Below, in pieces: positions 9,314-19,031 of a DNA stretch of 64,000 nt. Source of the stretch: Anaerolineae bacterium (GTDB lineage: Bacteria > Chloroflexota > Anaerolineae > Promineifilales > Promineifilaceae); assembly GCA_023384355.1 (NCBI GenBank), contig JAHDWL010000001.1, positions 124,001 through 188,000 of the forward strand, read 5' to 3'. Under the pieces are notes generated by a model, which worked only from the letters and a program-made list of their open reading frames with translations, was not told where the DNA came from and did not search any database. A program made the position numbers and the translations under genes. Every line of letters starts with the position of its first letter. The first letter of the stretch is position 1.

Positions 9314-10587
9314 CCCAGAGTGTGCCCGGTCCCACTGATCAGACAACCTCTCTGGCCATCGGTCAACGCTCCCTGGGTGACCCGGCTCTGCGCTATCCCC
9401 TTTTCCCACCGCTGGTAGAGGGTTGCCCACAAACGAGCACAGTCGAAATCCAGTACCCGTTGGTCATCGACTACGATTATCGCCGTGTACCGGATGATTT
9501 CTTCGAACGCGCGCCGTATGCCGGACTTGGGCGATGGGCGGAATTGTTGCCGCCGTTGGCCCCAGGCTTGCCGATGGGCGAAGGCGGCACGCCCCTTGTC
9601 GCGGCGCCCCGGCTGGCGGATTGGGCCGGGTTTGAGGGCGAAGTTTATATTAAGGACGAGAGCCGTAATCCGACAGGCAGCCACAAGGATCGCCTGAACC
9701 TTTGCACGGTCAGCTCGGCCGTCCTGAGCGGCGCGCCGGGGATCACCGTAGCGTCGTCGGGCAACCACGGCGCGGCAGCGGCAGCCTATGCCGCGCGAGC
9801 TGGTCTGCCGTGTGTGCTGTTCATCACCGAAGGGACGGAACCCCATCTGATTCGCATGGTCTCGGCCTATGGCGCGGCTATTGTGCCCTTGCCGCGGCCG
9901 CTGCGGCGCGTGCTGATGCGCGAGCTGGTTCAGCGAGCGGGATACATGCCCGTCAGCAGTATCACCGAAACCCACACCGGCCACCCGTTCGGGCCGGAGG
10001 GCTACAAGACGATCGCCTATGAGCTGTACCGCCAGCTGGGTGGGCGCGTGCCGGCGGCCGTCTTTGTGCCCACAGCTTATGCCGAATTGCTCTACGGCGT
10101 GTGGCTTGGTTTCCGGGATATGCAACGCGTCGCGGGCATTGGGCCGCTGCCGCAGATGTTCGCTTGTGAACCGGCCGCCGGCGCGCCGCTTAAGGCAGCT
10201 TTGGCCGCCGGGCAGCCGGTTGTGAAGGTGGATGAGTCGCCAACCGCCGCCTATAGCATCGTTGTCGGATCAAACAGTTACCGCGGCGTGCTGGCGGTGC
10301 GCGAGAGCGAGGGTGAAGCCCTGGCGCTTGATGATGTTGAGATCGGGCATGCCCAGTCGGCACTCGGCCGCGAAGGGCTGTGGGCCGAGTTCTCCGGCGC
10401 GGCCGGGCTGGCTGGATTGCGGCAGGCATCCGCGGCCGGGATGCGTTTCAACGGCCCGGTAGTCTGTTTAATGACCTCAACCGGGTTCAAGGATCAGGGC
10501 TTGCCTTTGCCGGAACTGCCGCCGGTCGCGCCTGATTGGGAATCGGTCAGACAGACCCTCGAAAGCGTGTACGGTCTGAAAGTCTGA
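9310..10587 (+). CDS. Threonine synthase-like PLP-dependent enzyme
   Basis: A 425-aa fold-type II PLP enzyme. NPTGSHKDR contains the Schiff-base Lys126; ASSGNHG is the phosphate/substrate loop; FGPEGYKTIAYEL and the C-terminal STGFKD motif agree with the threonine synthase/cysteate synthase group. It could make threonine from O-phosphohomoserine, but no homoserine-pathway neighbours are present and SHKDR differs from the usual SFKDR of ThrC, so another beta-replacement reaction is possible. The start overlaps the preceding phosphatase stop (ATGA); a longer start at 9274 is disfavoured. Confidence 0.78.
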   Translation: MTQSVPGPTDQTTSLAIGQRSLGDPALRYPLFPPLVEGCPQTSTVEIQYPLVIDYDYRRVPDDFFERAPYAGLGRWAELLPPLAPGLPMGEGGTPLVAAPRLADWAGFEGEVYIKDESRNPTGSHKDRLNLCTVSSAVLSGAPGITVASSGNHGAAAAAYAARAGLPCVLFITEGTEPHLIRMVSAYGAAIVPLPRPLRRVLMRELVQRAGYMPVSSITETHTGHPFGPEGYKTIAYELYRQLGGRVPAAVFVPTAYAELLYGVWLGFRDMQRVAGIGPLPQMFACEPAAGAPLKAALAAGQPVVKVDESPTAAYSIVVGSNSYRGVLAVRESEGEALALDDVEIGHAQSALGREGLWAEFSGAAGLAGLRQASAAGMRFNGPVVCLMTSTGFKDQGLPLPELPPVAPDWESVRQTLESVYGLKV

Positions 10588-10616
10588 ACGCGGCCCATCC
10601 ACGATCAGAAGCCACC

Positions 10617-13232
10617 ATGTCCGGTGAATCCGTAACTCCCAGCCGCCAGCAGTATCTCGACATCCGTGCCCGGCATCCGGACGCGATCGTCTTCTTTCGC
10701 CTGGGCGATTTCTACGAGACTTTTGATGATGACGCGGCCGTTGTGGCCCGCGAGCTGGATTTGGTACTGACCAGCAGGCCGCAAGGCAAGAACCAGCGAG
10801 TGCCGATGGCCGGCGTGCCGCATCATGCCGCTGAGAATTACATCGCCCGTCTGATCGCCAAGGGTTACAAGGTGGCGCTCTGCGAGCAGATCGGCAGCGA
10901 GCTGGTCAACGGCCTGATGCCACGCGAGGTCGTGCGGGTCTTCACGGCCGGCACTGTCATCGAGCCGGGAATGCTGGAGTCGGGACGCAACAATTACCTG
11001 GCGACGATCGTCATCGAAGATGACCGGGTGGGGCTGGCTTATGCCGACATTACGACGGGCGAGTTCGCCACGACCCAACTGAGTAGCCGGCGCGATCTGG
11101 ATGAGGAGTTGGCCAGGTTAGCGCCGGTCGAGCTGCTTGTGGCAGATGATGCGGTCTTTGATTTCTCGGCCATAAAGACCATCAGCCGCCTGCCGGCACA
11201 CCGTTTTGAGCTGGGCAACGCGCGTCAGACCTTGCTCAATCATTTTGGTGTCACCACGCTGGATGCGTTCGGGTGCGAGCAAAAGCCGCTGGCCACACGC
11301 GCCGCCGGTGCGGCACTATATTATTTGCAGCAAACCCAGCGCGGCAGCGTCGATCAGATGCAACGACTGACGACTTACTCCACCGACGGTTTTATGGCCC
11401 TGAGCAAGTCGACGCGGCTCAACCTGGAGCTGACCGAGTCTCTCGCCGTTCGTGGCAACGGCGAACGGGAGGGCACGCTGCTGTCTACCCTGAACAGAAC
11501 CGTGACGCCGATGGGCGCGCGCCTGTTGCGGCAACGCATCACCCAGCCGTTGCTGAGCGTCGATGATCTCAATGAGCGATTGGATCAGGTAGAGACTCTG
11601 GTCAGCGACAGCCTGCTGCGGGCTGAGTTGCGCGCGGCGCTCAAAGGCATCCCCGATATGGAACGGCTGGTTAATCGCGTACTGGGTGGTCGAGCTACTC
11701 CGCGCGATGTGGACCAGATCGCCGTGGCGTTGGCGGCCGTTGAACGGGTCAAGGGACTGTCCCTGGCCGCGCCGGCACTGGCCACGCTCGGCGCGAAACT
11801 CGATCCTTGTGTCGATGTGGTCGAGACTGTTCGTCGCGCCCTGCGCGAAGATGCGCCGGTCAATCTCAACAAGAGTGGTTTCATCCGGCCGGGATACTCA
11901 GTGGAGCTGGATGGGGTGGTCAACACGTCAGCCCATGCCCGCGTGTGGGTGGCCGAACTTGAGCCACGCGAGCGGGAACGCACCGGCATCCAGTCGTTGA
12001 AGGTCGGGTTCAACAAGGTCTTCGGCTATTATCTGGAGGTGACTCATGCCAACACCGGTCTCGTCCCCTCTGACTACATCCGCAAGCAGACCCTGACCAA
12101 CGCCGAGAGATATATCACGCCGGACCTGAAAGAGTATGAAACGCTGATACTTAATGCCGAGGAGCGCATTTTGCAAATCGAGCGGCGACTCTTTGCCGAG
12201 CTGGTCCAGTTTGTGGCGAAGGATGCGGAACGCCTGCTGGCGACGGCCGCCGCGCTGGCCGAGTTGGACGTGGCAGCGTCGCTGGCCGAGGTCGCGGCGC
12301 TCAACGACTATGTCCGGCCGACTCTGACCGGGGATATAGCGCTCCACATCGAAAACGGCCGCCATCCGGTCGTCGAGGAGGCGCTGAGCCGGGGGCGGAT
12401 GCCGGGCATGCCGCGTGGCGAGCGGTTTGTGCCCAACGACGCCCATTTCGACGAGGCGTCGCTCATCCAAATCATCACCGGCCCGAATATGAGCGGCAAG
12501 TCCACCTATCTGCGACAGGTGGCGCTCATCGTGCTGATGGCACAGATTGGCAGTTACGTTCCCGCGTCATCGGCCACGATTGGCCTGGTCGATCGCATTT
12601 TCACCCGCATCGGAGCGCATGATGAATTGCACGCCGGGCGCTCGACGTTCATGGTCGAGATGGTGGAAACGGCCGAAATTCTCCACCATGCCACCCACCG
12701 GTCCCTGTTGATTCTCGACGAGATCGGTCGCGGCACGAGCACGTATGACGGTCTGTCTCTGGCCTGGGCCATCGTCGAGTTTCTTCACAATCACCCGCGT
12801 CTCAACCCGCGCACCCTCTTCGCCACTCACTACCATGAGTTGACCGGGCTGGCTGATTTCCTGCCCAACGTGGTTAATTATAACGTAGGCGTGTCGGAGG
12901 AGGGTGGCGAGGTTACCTTTCTTCACCGGATCGTGCCGGGTGGCGCGGACCGCAGCTACGGCATCCATGTGGCCCAGCTGGCCGGGTTGCCCCGCGACGT
13001 GATCCTGCGCGCCAACGAGATCCTGAAGGACCTCGAGCGTCACGCGCCGACGGCGGCCGTTGAACCGAGCCGGCTTTCGACGGGTCAACAGATCGCCCTC
13101 TTTCCTGAAGCCAGCCCCTTTCTGACTGAGCTGGGCGAGCTGGATGTGAACGCCTTGACGCCGCTGCAAGCCATCAACAAGCTGTATGAATGGAAACAGC
13201 GCTATACAAGCGACCCCCGATCTCCCAGGTAA
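10617..13232 (+). CDS. mutS: DNA mismatch repair protein MutS
   Basis: Mismatch-recognition ATPase of 871 aa, full length. The mismatch-reading Phe-x-Glu motif is at residues 32-34 (GDFYETF). The C-terminal ABC ATPase has Walker A GPNMSGKST (622-630), the DEIGRGTSTYDG signature/Walker B and the ATHYHEL switch. It binds mispaired bases and recruits MutL, which is not in the window. ATG at 10617 is preferred, as family members start just before a similar SRQQYL region; a longer in-frame start at 10536 would run into the previous gene. No clear Shine-Dalgarno. The 29-base gap suggests read-through from the PLP enzyme gene. Confidence 0.97.
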   Translation: MSGESVTPSRQQYLDIRARHPDAIVFFRLGDFYETFDDDAAVVARELDLVLTSRPQGKNQRVPMAGVPHHAAENYIARLIAKGYKVALCEQIGSELVNGLMPREVVRVFTAGTVIEPGMLESGRNNYLATIVIEDDRVGLAYADITTGEFATTQLSSRRDLDEELARLAPVELLVADDAVFDFSAIKTISRLPAHRFELGNARQTLLNHFGVTTLDAFGCEQKPLATRAAGAALYYLQQTQRGSVDQMQRLTTYSTDGFMALSKSTRLNLELTESLAVRGNGEREGTLLSTLNRTVTPMGARLLRQRITQPLLSVDDLNERLDQVETLVSDSLLRAELRAALKGIPDMERLVNRVLGGRATPRDVDQIAVALAAVERVKGLSLAAPALATLGAKLDPCVDVVETVRRALREDAPVNLNKSGFIRPGYSVELDGVVNTSAHARVWVAELEPRERERTGIQSLKVGFNKVFGYYLEVTHANTGLVPSDYIRKQTLTNAERYITPDLKEYETLILNAEERILQIERRLFAELVQFVAKDAERLLATAAALAELDVAASLAEVAALNDYVRPTLTGDIALHIENGRHPVVEEALSRGRMPGMPRGERFVPNDAHFDEASLIQIITGPNMSGKSTYLRQVALIVLMAQIGSYVPASSATIGLVDRIFTRIGAHDELHAGRSTFMVEMVETAEILHHATHRSLLILDEIGRGTSTYDGLSLAWAIVEFLHNHPRLNPRTLFATHYHELTGLADFLPNVVNYNVGVSEEGGEVTFLHRIVPGGADRSYGIHVAQLAGLPRDVILRANEILKDLERHAPTAAVEPSRLSTGQQIALFPEASPFLTELGELDVNALTPLQAINKLYEWKQRYTSDPRSPR

Positions 13233-13239
13233 CGCCGTT

Positions 13240-13267
13240 TTGCGGACACCTTGCCGGGTGTTATAAT
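13240..13267 (+). promoter_or_regulatory. Candidate aspS promoter
   Basis: TTGCGG (13240-13245), 16-base spacer, perfect TATAAT (13262-13267), just after the mutS stop. The predicted leader is about 60 bases, ending in the AGGAAGG ribosome site at 13321-13327 in front of the aspS ATG. Confidence 0.55.
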
Positions 13268-13333
13268 TCTTGATCGCTCCACGCGGATTATCGAGGCGGG
13301 AGAGCGATCATTTTTATCGCAGGAAGGAATCGT

Positions 13334-15118
13334 ATGCTGAAAACGCATGGTTGCGGAGAGCTTCGCACCGATCATTTGGGCCAGACTGTTACGCTTGCGG
13401 GGTGGGTCAACCGCCGCCGCGATATGGGTGGCGTGATATTTATCGACTTGCGCGATCGCTCGGGCAAGTCGCAGGCTGTGGTGGATGCCGGTCGCACGCC
13501 GGATGGCTTCGCCGTGGCTGAGAGCATCCGCAGCGAGTATGTCGTACAGGTCACCGGCACGGTCGCACGTCGCCCGGCGGGACAGGAGAACCCCAACCTG
13601 CCGACCGGCGAAATCGAAGTGCTGGTCGAAAAGGTCGTAATCCTGAACACAGCCAGAACAACGCCGTTCCTGATCGATCGTGATGAGGCTGTCGATGAAA
13701 CGACCCGCCTGCGCTATCGCTACCTCGACCTGCGGCGGGAGCGCCTGCAGCGAAACCTGCTCCTGCGCCATAACGCCGTCAAGTTTATTCGTGATTTCCT
13801 GTGCGCCCGCGATTTCATAGAGGTCGAGACCCCGATCCTGTTCAAGTCGACCCCGGAAGGCGCGCGAGACTATCTTGTCCCCAGCCGGGTGCATCCGGGC
13901 AAATTCTACGCGCTGCCGCAAAGCCCGCAACAGTTGAAACAGTTGCTGATGGTGGCCGGCTACGAGCGCTACTTCCAGATCGCCCGCTGCTTCCGCGACG
14001 AAGATCTGCGCGCCGATCGCCAGCCGGAGTTCACCCAACTCGACATGGAGATGAGCTTCATCGAGCGCGACGATATCCTCGATCTGATCGAGGCGTTGAT
14101 GGTCGGCATGGTCCAGGCGGTGAGTCTGGTGCCTCTGGCATCGACGAGCTTTCCGCGGCTGAGTTATGCCGAAGCGACCGAACGCTTTGGAACTGACCGG
14201 CCGGACCTGCGTTACGGGATGGAACTGAAGGACATCAGCGACATCGCCGCTACAAGCGCGTTTCGCGTTTTCGCCGAAAATGTGGCTGAGGGCAAGCTGG
14301 TGAAGGCGATTTGCGCCCCTGGTTGCGCCACGTACAGCCGCAAGCAGATCGACGAGCTGGAGGAACTTGCTCGCGGGCAGGGCGCGAAGGCGCTGGCTTG
14401 GCTGGCCATCCAGCCCGATTCGGGCGAAATGCGTGGGCCAATCGCCAAGTTCTTCACGGTCGACCAGCTCATCGCCATCACCGAGCGGTTGGAGGCGAAG
14501 CCGGGCGACTTGATCCTCATCTCGAGCGATCACAAGGTTATCGTCCATAACGTCCTCAGCACGTTGCGGACGGAGCTGGCGCGCCGCCTTGGCTATACCG
14601 ATAAAAAGGTTTTGTCGTTTGCCTGGGTCATCGACTTCCCGCTGTTCGAGGAAGGGCTGGAAGATGGGCACTACGCCCCAAGCCATCACATGTTCACCGC
14701 GCCCAAGCCGGAACACATCCCGTTGCTGGAGACGAACCCGGCGGCCGTGCTGAGCCAGCAATATGACCTGGTGTGCAACGGCTTCGAGGTTGCCGGCGGC
14801 AGCATCCGAATCCACGACCAGGATTTGCAGGCCAGGATCATGTCTCTCATCGGCTTCTCGATGGAGCAGGCGCGCGAGCAGTTCGGTCATATGCTGGAAG
14901 CCTTCGAATATGGCGCGCCGCCCCACGGTGGCATCGCGCCGGGTATCGATCGGCTGGTGGCGTTGATGGCCGGCGAGCCGAACATCCGCGAGGTGATGGC
15001 ATTCCCCAAGACGGCCCAGGCCACCGATCTGATGGCCGACGCGCCCTCATATGTGTTGCCGTCGCAACTGGATGATTTGAGGTTGGCGATCAAGGTGAAA
15101 GCCGCTACAGAAAATTAG
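13334..15118 (+). CDS. aspS: Aspartate--tRNA ligase (bacterial type, possibly non-discriminating)
   Basis: Class II tRNA synthetase, 594 aa. An N-terminal OB-fold anticodon-binding domain is followed by a catalytic core with the bacterial GAD insertion. Class II motif 2 is visible as CFRDEDLRADRQPEFTQ and motif 3 as GIAPGIDRLVALM. A strong ribosome site (AGGAAGG, 6 bases before ATG) fixes the start. In the anticodon-binding domain the RRDMGG loop has Met where non-discriminating enzymes usually have His and discriminating E. coli has Leu, while the later RRPAG loop has the Gly seen in non-discriminating enzymes. Whether it also charges tRNA-Asn is therefore open; no gatCAB genes are in view. 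Confidence 0.97.
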   Translation: MLKTHGCGELRTDHLGQTVTLAGWVNRRRDMGGVIFIDLRDRSGKSQAVVDAGRTPDGFAVAESIRSEYVVQVTGTVARRPAGQENPNLPTGEIEVLVEKVVILNTARTTPFLIDRDEAVDETTRLRYRYLDLRRERLQRNLLLRHNAVKFIRDFLCARDFIEVETPILFKSTPEGARDYLVPSRVHPGKFYALPQSPQQLKQLLMVAGYERYFQIARCFRDEDLRADRQPEFTQLDMEMSFIERDDILDLIEALMVGMVQAVSLVPLASTSFPRLSYAEATERFGTDRPDLRYGMELKDISDIAATSAFRVFAENVAEGKLVKAICAPGCATYSRKQIDELEELARGQGAKALAWLAIQPDSGEMRGPIAKFFTVDQLIAITERLEAKPGDLILISSDHKVIVHNVLSTLRTELARRLGYTDKKVLSFAWVIDFPLFEEGLEDGHYAPSHHMFTAPKPEHIPLLETNPAAVLSQQYDLVCNGFEVAGGSIRIHDQDLQARIMSLIGFSMEQAREQFGHMLEAFEYGAPPHGGIAPGIDRLVALMAGEPNIREVMAFPKTAQATDLMADAPSYVLPSQLDDLRLAIKVKAATEN

Positions 15119-15166
15119 CGGGAGCCGTGTGGCGCGCCGGATGGCTGGTTGTTGGCTCGATCTTTG

Positions 15167-16225
15167 CTAGCCCAGGGAAACGGGGCTTTGGCTCTCTTTT
15201 GATTTGGATGCGCCACTGCCCAGATACGCGGCGGCCGCAAATCCCAGCAGGCTGGGAATCCAAAACGAGATCAACCGGTATCCGAGGATTACCACCGCGC
15301 TGACTTCATTTGGGACGCCCAGGCTCCCGTACAAGGCCACCATGCCCGCTTCCACGACCCCAACGCCGCCCGGAAACACGAAGGCGATCTTTCCCAGCAT
15401 GTAGGGGAGGCCATACCCGGCGAACAAAACGCCGGGCCTGACGCGATGGCCGGCGGCAATGAACATCAAATACAACGTCAGCATATCGAAGCCGGTGTTG
15501 GCGAGCGCCCCAAGCGCAGGGCGCATCCATCTGCCATGGCCCAGAGATTGCCAGCTTTGAATGAACCGTTGCACTGAAACCATCGTATCTTGCGGTTGAA
15601 ACGCTTTGTGACGCATCTTTGCCCAACGGCCGGATAATTTCACGGCCAGACGCGTAGCCGGCTCCGGGTAGCGGAAAGTGGCGACGGCTCCGGCCATGAG
15701 CAGGCATATCAGCAGCAGGACGACGCTGAACCCGAGCAGTTGTCCCTGGCTTAGATCGTGAATTGCAAGCAGATAGATGACGCCGATCCCGGAAACGACG
15801 GCAAGGATGACGTTATTCAACATGGTGGGCAAGGTGCTGGCCAGTGCCGCGTCGTTTCCATCATGGGTTTCCTGCCGAACCCAACCGAATGTCGCGGCAT
15901 CGCCGCCAACCCAACCCCCCGCGACCAGTCCAATGCTGTTGGCGGCCATGGTTATCAATATGCCCTTCAGCGTCGATAGTTTCTGCTGATTGATCGCCAT
16001 AATCGTGTGCAGCATGTAGCCGCTGCCGATGTAGCTCAGCACTTGAGCGACTATGGCCAAAATTACGACCCACCAGGTCATCGCCTGGATCACGGCCCAC
16101 GATTTTTCCAGAGCGGCGATCTGTGGCACCAGCAAATGTACAACCAACCCCAAAATGATGAGGATGGGCAGGTAACGCCAGGGGTGAAGCCTGAGGGCCG
16201 GAAAAGTTCGTTCGTTCTCAGACAT
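15167..16225 (-). CDS. Flippase-like / lysylphosphatidylglycerol synthase transmembrane protein
   Basis: A 352-aa polytopic membrane protein with about eight hydrophobic helices, of the UPF0104/LPG_synthase_TM family. The diagnostic region GLPYMLGKIAFVFPGGVGVVE is near residue 290 and is followed by the EAGMVALYGSLGVP segment. Homologues flip lipid-linked groups or form the membrane part of MprF. No aminoacyl-transferase domain is fused, so lipid aminoacylation cannot be claimed. The start overlaps the 3' end of the P-type ATPase gene by 8 bases, indicating one operon. The Ser/Lys-rich C-terminus is short and cytosolic. Substrate unknown. Confidence 0.85.
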   Translation of the reverse strand: MSENERTFPALRLHPWRYLPILIILGLVVHLLVPQIAALEKSWAVIQAMTWWVVILAIVAQVLSYIGSGYMLHTIMAINQQKLSTLKGILITMAANSIGLVAGGWVGGDAATFGWVRQETHDGNDAALASTLPTMLNNVILAVVSGIGVIYLLAIHDLSQGQLLGFSVVLLLICLLMAGAVATFRYPEPATRLAVKLSGRWAKMRHKAFQPQDTMVSVQRFIQSWQSLGHGRWMRPALGALANTGFDMLTLYLMFIAAGHRVRPGVLFAGYGLPYMLGKIAFVFPGGVGVVEAGMVALYGSLGVPNEVSAVVILGYRLISFWIPSLLGFAAAAYLGSGASKSKESQSPVSLG

Positions 16226-18749
16226 TATTTTTTGCCTGTCGATAGAACCAGCGTTTGATTAACTCTGCCGAGAGGAAGTACAGCGCCACGATGCTGAAAA
16301 TAATCAGCAGTAACGGCAATGAGAGTGGGACAAATCCCAACAGTCCGGCAAGCGACGAATACGGCAGGTACAGGGTGATCAGGATGACGGCGGCCGTGAT
16401 GGCCATCATGGTGCGGCTGGGTTTGCTGTGGATGAAGGGCAGGCGTGTCCGAACGGCAAAGACAACGATGCCCGCCGACAGGACCGATTCGACAAACCAA
16501 CCGGTCTGAAATGTTTGTTCGTTGGCTTTTATAATCCACATCAGGGTGGCGAACGTGGCGTAATCGAACACCGAACTGAGCAAGCCAAAGACCAGCATAA
16601 AACGGCGGATAAATCCGATATCCATGCGGTGTGGGCGTTCTACATAAACGTCGTCCACGTTGTCGTTGGCGATCGCGATCTCCGGCAGGTCGGTCAGGAA
16701 GTTAATCAGCAAGATCTGCTTGGGCAGCATCGGCAGGAAAGGCAAGAGCAACGAAGCCCCGGCCATGCTGAACATATTGCCGAAATTCGCGCTGACCGCC
16801 ATGAACACATATTTGATCGTGTTTGCGAAAGTTTTCCGTCCCTCCACGATGCCTTCGCGCAACACGTCCAGATCCTGTTTGAGCAATACCAGATCGGCCG
16901 CCTCTTTGGCTACATCTACAGCGTTGGCCACTGAGATGCCTACGTCGGCACTGTGCAGCGACGGCGCGTCGTTGATGCCGTCACCCATGTATCCCACCAC
17001 GTGACCGCGCTTTTTGAGCGCCAGGATAACGCGCTCCTTTTCGTTGGGATCCACCTCTGCGAAAATAGTGGTTTCTTCGGCCGCGAGCCACAGCGCCTCG
17101 TCGCTCATTGCGTCCAGCTCTGAGCCGGTCAATACCTTGACATCTCCCAGGCCCACCATCTGGCTGGTATGTCGGGCCACCAGTTGGTTGTCCCCGGTAA
17201 TGATTTTCAATTGAACACCGAGGCTTCCCAATGCCTGGATAGCTTCCTGAACTCCGGGCTTTGGCGGATCCAGGAATAGCAGGAATCCCATGAGGGTCAT
17301 TTCCGCTTCGTCATCTTTGGAATAAGGATGTTTCTGCACATCGACCGGCTTGGCGGCTACACCCAGGACGCGGTACCCTTGCGCGCTCCACTGTTCAAAA
17401 TGAGCCCTGACTTTGGCGAGTGCGTCATCATCAAGCACTTTTTGCTCGCTTCCGCTCTGTGCCAGCGTGCAGATGGCCAGTATGTTCTCCAGCGCCCCCT
17501 TGGTGATCATGATGGCCGACGATGCGTTGTTCCGGCGCGTGACGACTGTGAGGCGTTTGCGAATGAAATCGTATGGAATTTCATCCACCTTCGAATAACC
17601 TTCTACTCCTTCGGCCCCCTCGCTGACAATTGCCTCGTCCAAAGGGTTCGGCAGGCCTGTCTGCATGCCGGCGTTCAGGCAGGCAAACAGCTTCACTTGC
17701 TCTGACGGCTCGCAATCAACGTCCAGAGCGCCGTCCAGCCGCACGACGCCTTCCGTCAGCGTGCCTGTTTTGTCTGTGCAAAGAATATCCATGCTGCCGA
17801 AATTCTCGATGGACTCCAGCCGGCGCACGATGACGCCGTGTCTGGCCATCTTTTGCGAGCCTTTCGACAGGTTGATATTGATGATGGCCGGCAGCAGTTG
17901 TGGCGTCAGGCCAACGGCCAGTGCAATTGAGAAGAGCAGCGAATCGAACACATCCTTTTGCAACAATACGTTGAAAAAGAAGATGCCGATCACCAGAATG
18001 AACATGATTTCGGTCAGCAAATACCCCAGACGCTTGATGCCGCGCTCAAATTCGGTCTCCGGTGGCCGTAATGTCAGACGATCCGCGATCTGACCAAAGG
18101 CTGTATTCCGTCCTGTTTCGACAATCAGCGCCCGAGCGCTGCCGCTGCGGACATTGGTCCCCATGAAAACCGTATTGGTTCGTTCCGATAACCCCGCGTT
18201 TTCAGGCACTACGCCGGGCGTTTTTTCCACCGGAAAGGTCTCGCCGGTCAGCACCGCCTGGTTGACGAAGAAATCCTTGGCCTCGATCACCAACCCATCA
18301 GCGGGGACAAGGCTACCCGCCGAGAGCAATATCACGTCGCCGGGGACGATTTCCTCAGTCGGGACGGAGATGGGTTTCCCACCGCGCAGTACAACCGTCT
18401 TGAACGAAAGTTGGTCCTTTAATTTCTCGGCGGCGGCATTGGCGTTGTACTCCTGAAAGAAACTGAGCAGGGCGCTGCCCATTACGATGAACAGAATGAT
18501 GAGCGCATCTGTCCAATCCTGAAGAAAAGCCGAGATCACAGTGGCGACAATAAGAATGAGCACGATCGGGCTTTTGAACTGGTTGAAAAAGAGCCCGAGA
18601 GGCGTGACTTTCTCTCTGGTGTGGATGAGGTTCGGCCCGACACGCTCTAAAGATTCCTGGGCAGCCTGTTCGCTCAAACCGTCTATGGTTGAGTTCAAAC
18701 TCTGGACAACAGTGTCTGCCGGTTTTGACCAAAAGGGTGAGGTAACCAT
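16218..18749 (-). CDS. mgtA: Magnesium-translocating P-type ATPase (MgtA-like)
   Basis: An 843-aa P-type ATPase (type IIIB, Mg2+ import). Actuator loop LTGET lies at 167-171, phosphorylated Asp326 in DKTGTLT, and the hinge motif GDGINDAPSLH in the P domain. Membrane helices occur at about 62-76, 81-98, 245-262, 270-290 and six near the C-terminus. The N-terminus GLSEQAAQESLERVGPN is the cation-ATPase N-terminal motif. Slightly shorter than E. coli MgtA (about 900), mostly in the N-terminal tail. It is followed by the overlapping flippase-like gene. About 280 bases of divergent upstream DNA contain an inverted repeat (18837-18853) that could be part of a regulated leader. Confidence 0.92.
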   Translation of the reverse strand: MVTSPFWSKPADTVVQSLNSTIDGLSEQAAQESLERVGPNLIHTREKVTPLGLFFNQFKSPIVLILIVATVISAFLQDWTDALIILFIVMGSALLSFFQEYNANAAAEKLKDQLSFKTVVLRGGKPISVPTEEIVPGDVILLSAGSLVPADGLVIEAKDFFVNQAVLTGETFPVEKTPGVVPENAGLSERTNTVFMGTNVRSGSARALIVETGRNTAFGQIADRLTLRPPETEFERGIKRLGYLLTEIMFILVIGIFFFNVLLQKDVFDSLLFSIALAVGLTPQLLPAIININLSKGSQKMARHGVIVRRLESIENFGSMDILCTDKTGTLTEGVVRLDGALDVDCEPSEQVKLFACLNAGMQTGLPNPLDEAIVSEGAEGVEGYSKVDEIPYDFIRKRLTVVTRRNNASSAIMITKGALENILAICTLAQSGSEQKVLDDDALAKVRAHFEQWSAQGYRVLGVAAKPVDVQKHPYSKDDEAEMTLMGFLLFLDPPKPGVQEAIQALGSLGVQLKIITGDNQLVARHTSQMVGLGDVKVLTGSELDAMSDEALWLAAEETTIFAEVDPNEKERVILALKKRGHVVGYMGDGINDAPSLHSADVGISVANAVDVAKEAADLVLLKQDLDVLREGIVEGRKTFANTIKYVFMAVSANFGNMFSMAGASLLLPFLPMLPKQILLINFLTDLPEIAIANDNVDDVYVERPHRMDIGFIRRFMLVFGLLSSVFDYATFATLMWIIKANEQTFQTGWFVESVLSAGIVVFAVRTRLPFIHSKPSRTMMAITAAVILITLYLPYSSLAGLLGFVPLSLPLLLIIFSIVALYFLSAELIKRWFYRQAKNNV

Positions 18750-18836
18750 ACGCTTTCGCTTTATGATGAATCGAGCAATTCAAATTTTATGATATCAGGG
18801 AATATCAAGTCTCCACAGATTGTCTGGTTTCTTTTA

Positions 18837-18853
18837 TCTAACCTGGGGTTAGA
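18837..18853. promoter_or_regulatory. Inverted repeat in the mgtA/ytxH divergent region
   Basis: Perfect 7-bp arms (tctaacc / ggttaga) around three bases, about 90 bases upstream of the mgtA start. It could be a regulator-binding site or a leader hairpin of mgtA. No known Mg2+ riboswitch core was recognised around it. Confidence 0.3.
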
Positions 18854-18964
18854 CGGAGGAACAGCCTCGTATCGCCGATAAACACTCCGCTCCGGCGGAT
18901 ATTATGCTCCGGAAAATAATCGTTACGTGGAAACACGATTTAAGACAAACCTTCTCACTCGCGC

Positions 18965-18970
18965 TATAAT
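18965..18970 (+). promoter_or_regulatory. -10 element upstream of the YtxH gene
   Basis: A perfect TATAAT about 60 bases before the ytxH-like ATG, in the divergent region shared with mgtA. The only -35-like sequence (ttaaga, 19-base spacer) is weak. Confidence 0.4.
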
Positions 18971-19031
18971 TGAAAGGGTCATAACAAGATATCATGATCC
19001 GGCACAAGCCGCGGTTTAAGGATAAGGAACT

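Noticed and set aside
10536-10616. Longer mutS start at 10536
   Set aside because: It would overlap the end of the PLP-enzyme gene in another frame and adds residues unlike MutS; ATG at 10617 fits the family.
13202-14926. 574-aa open frame antisense to aspS
   Set aside because: Shadow frame of a GC-rich coding sequence: composition is Arg/Gln/His-rich with no domain, and aspS on the other strand is certain.
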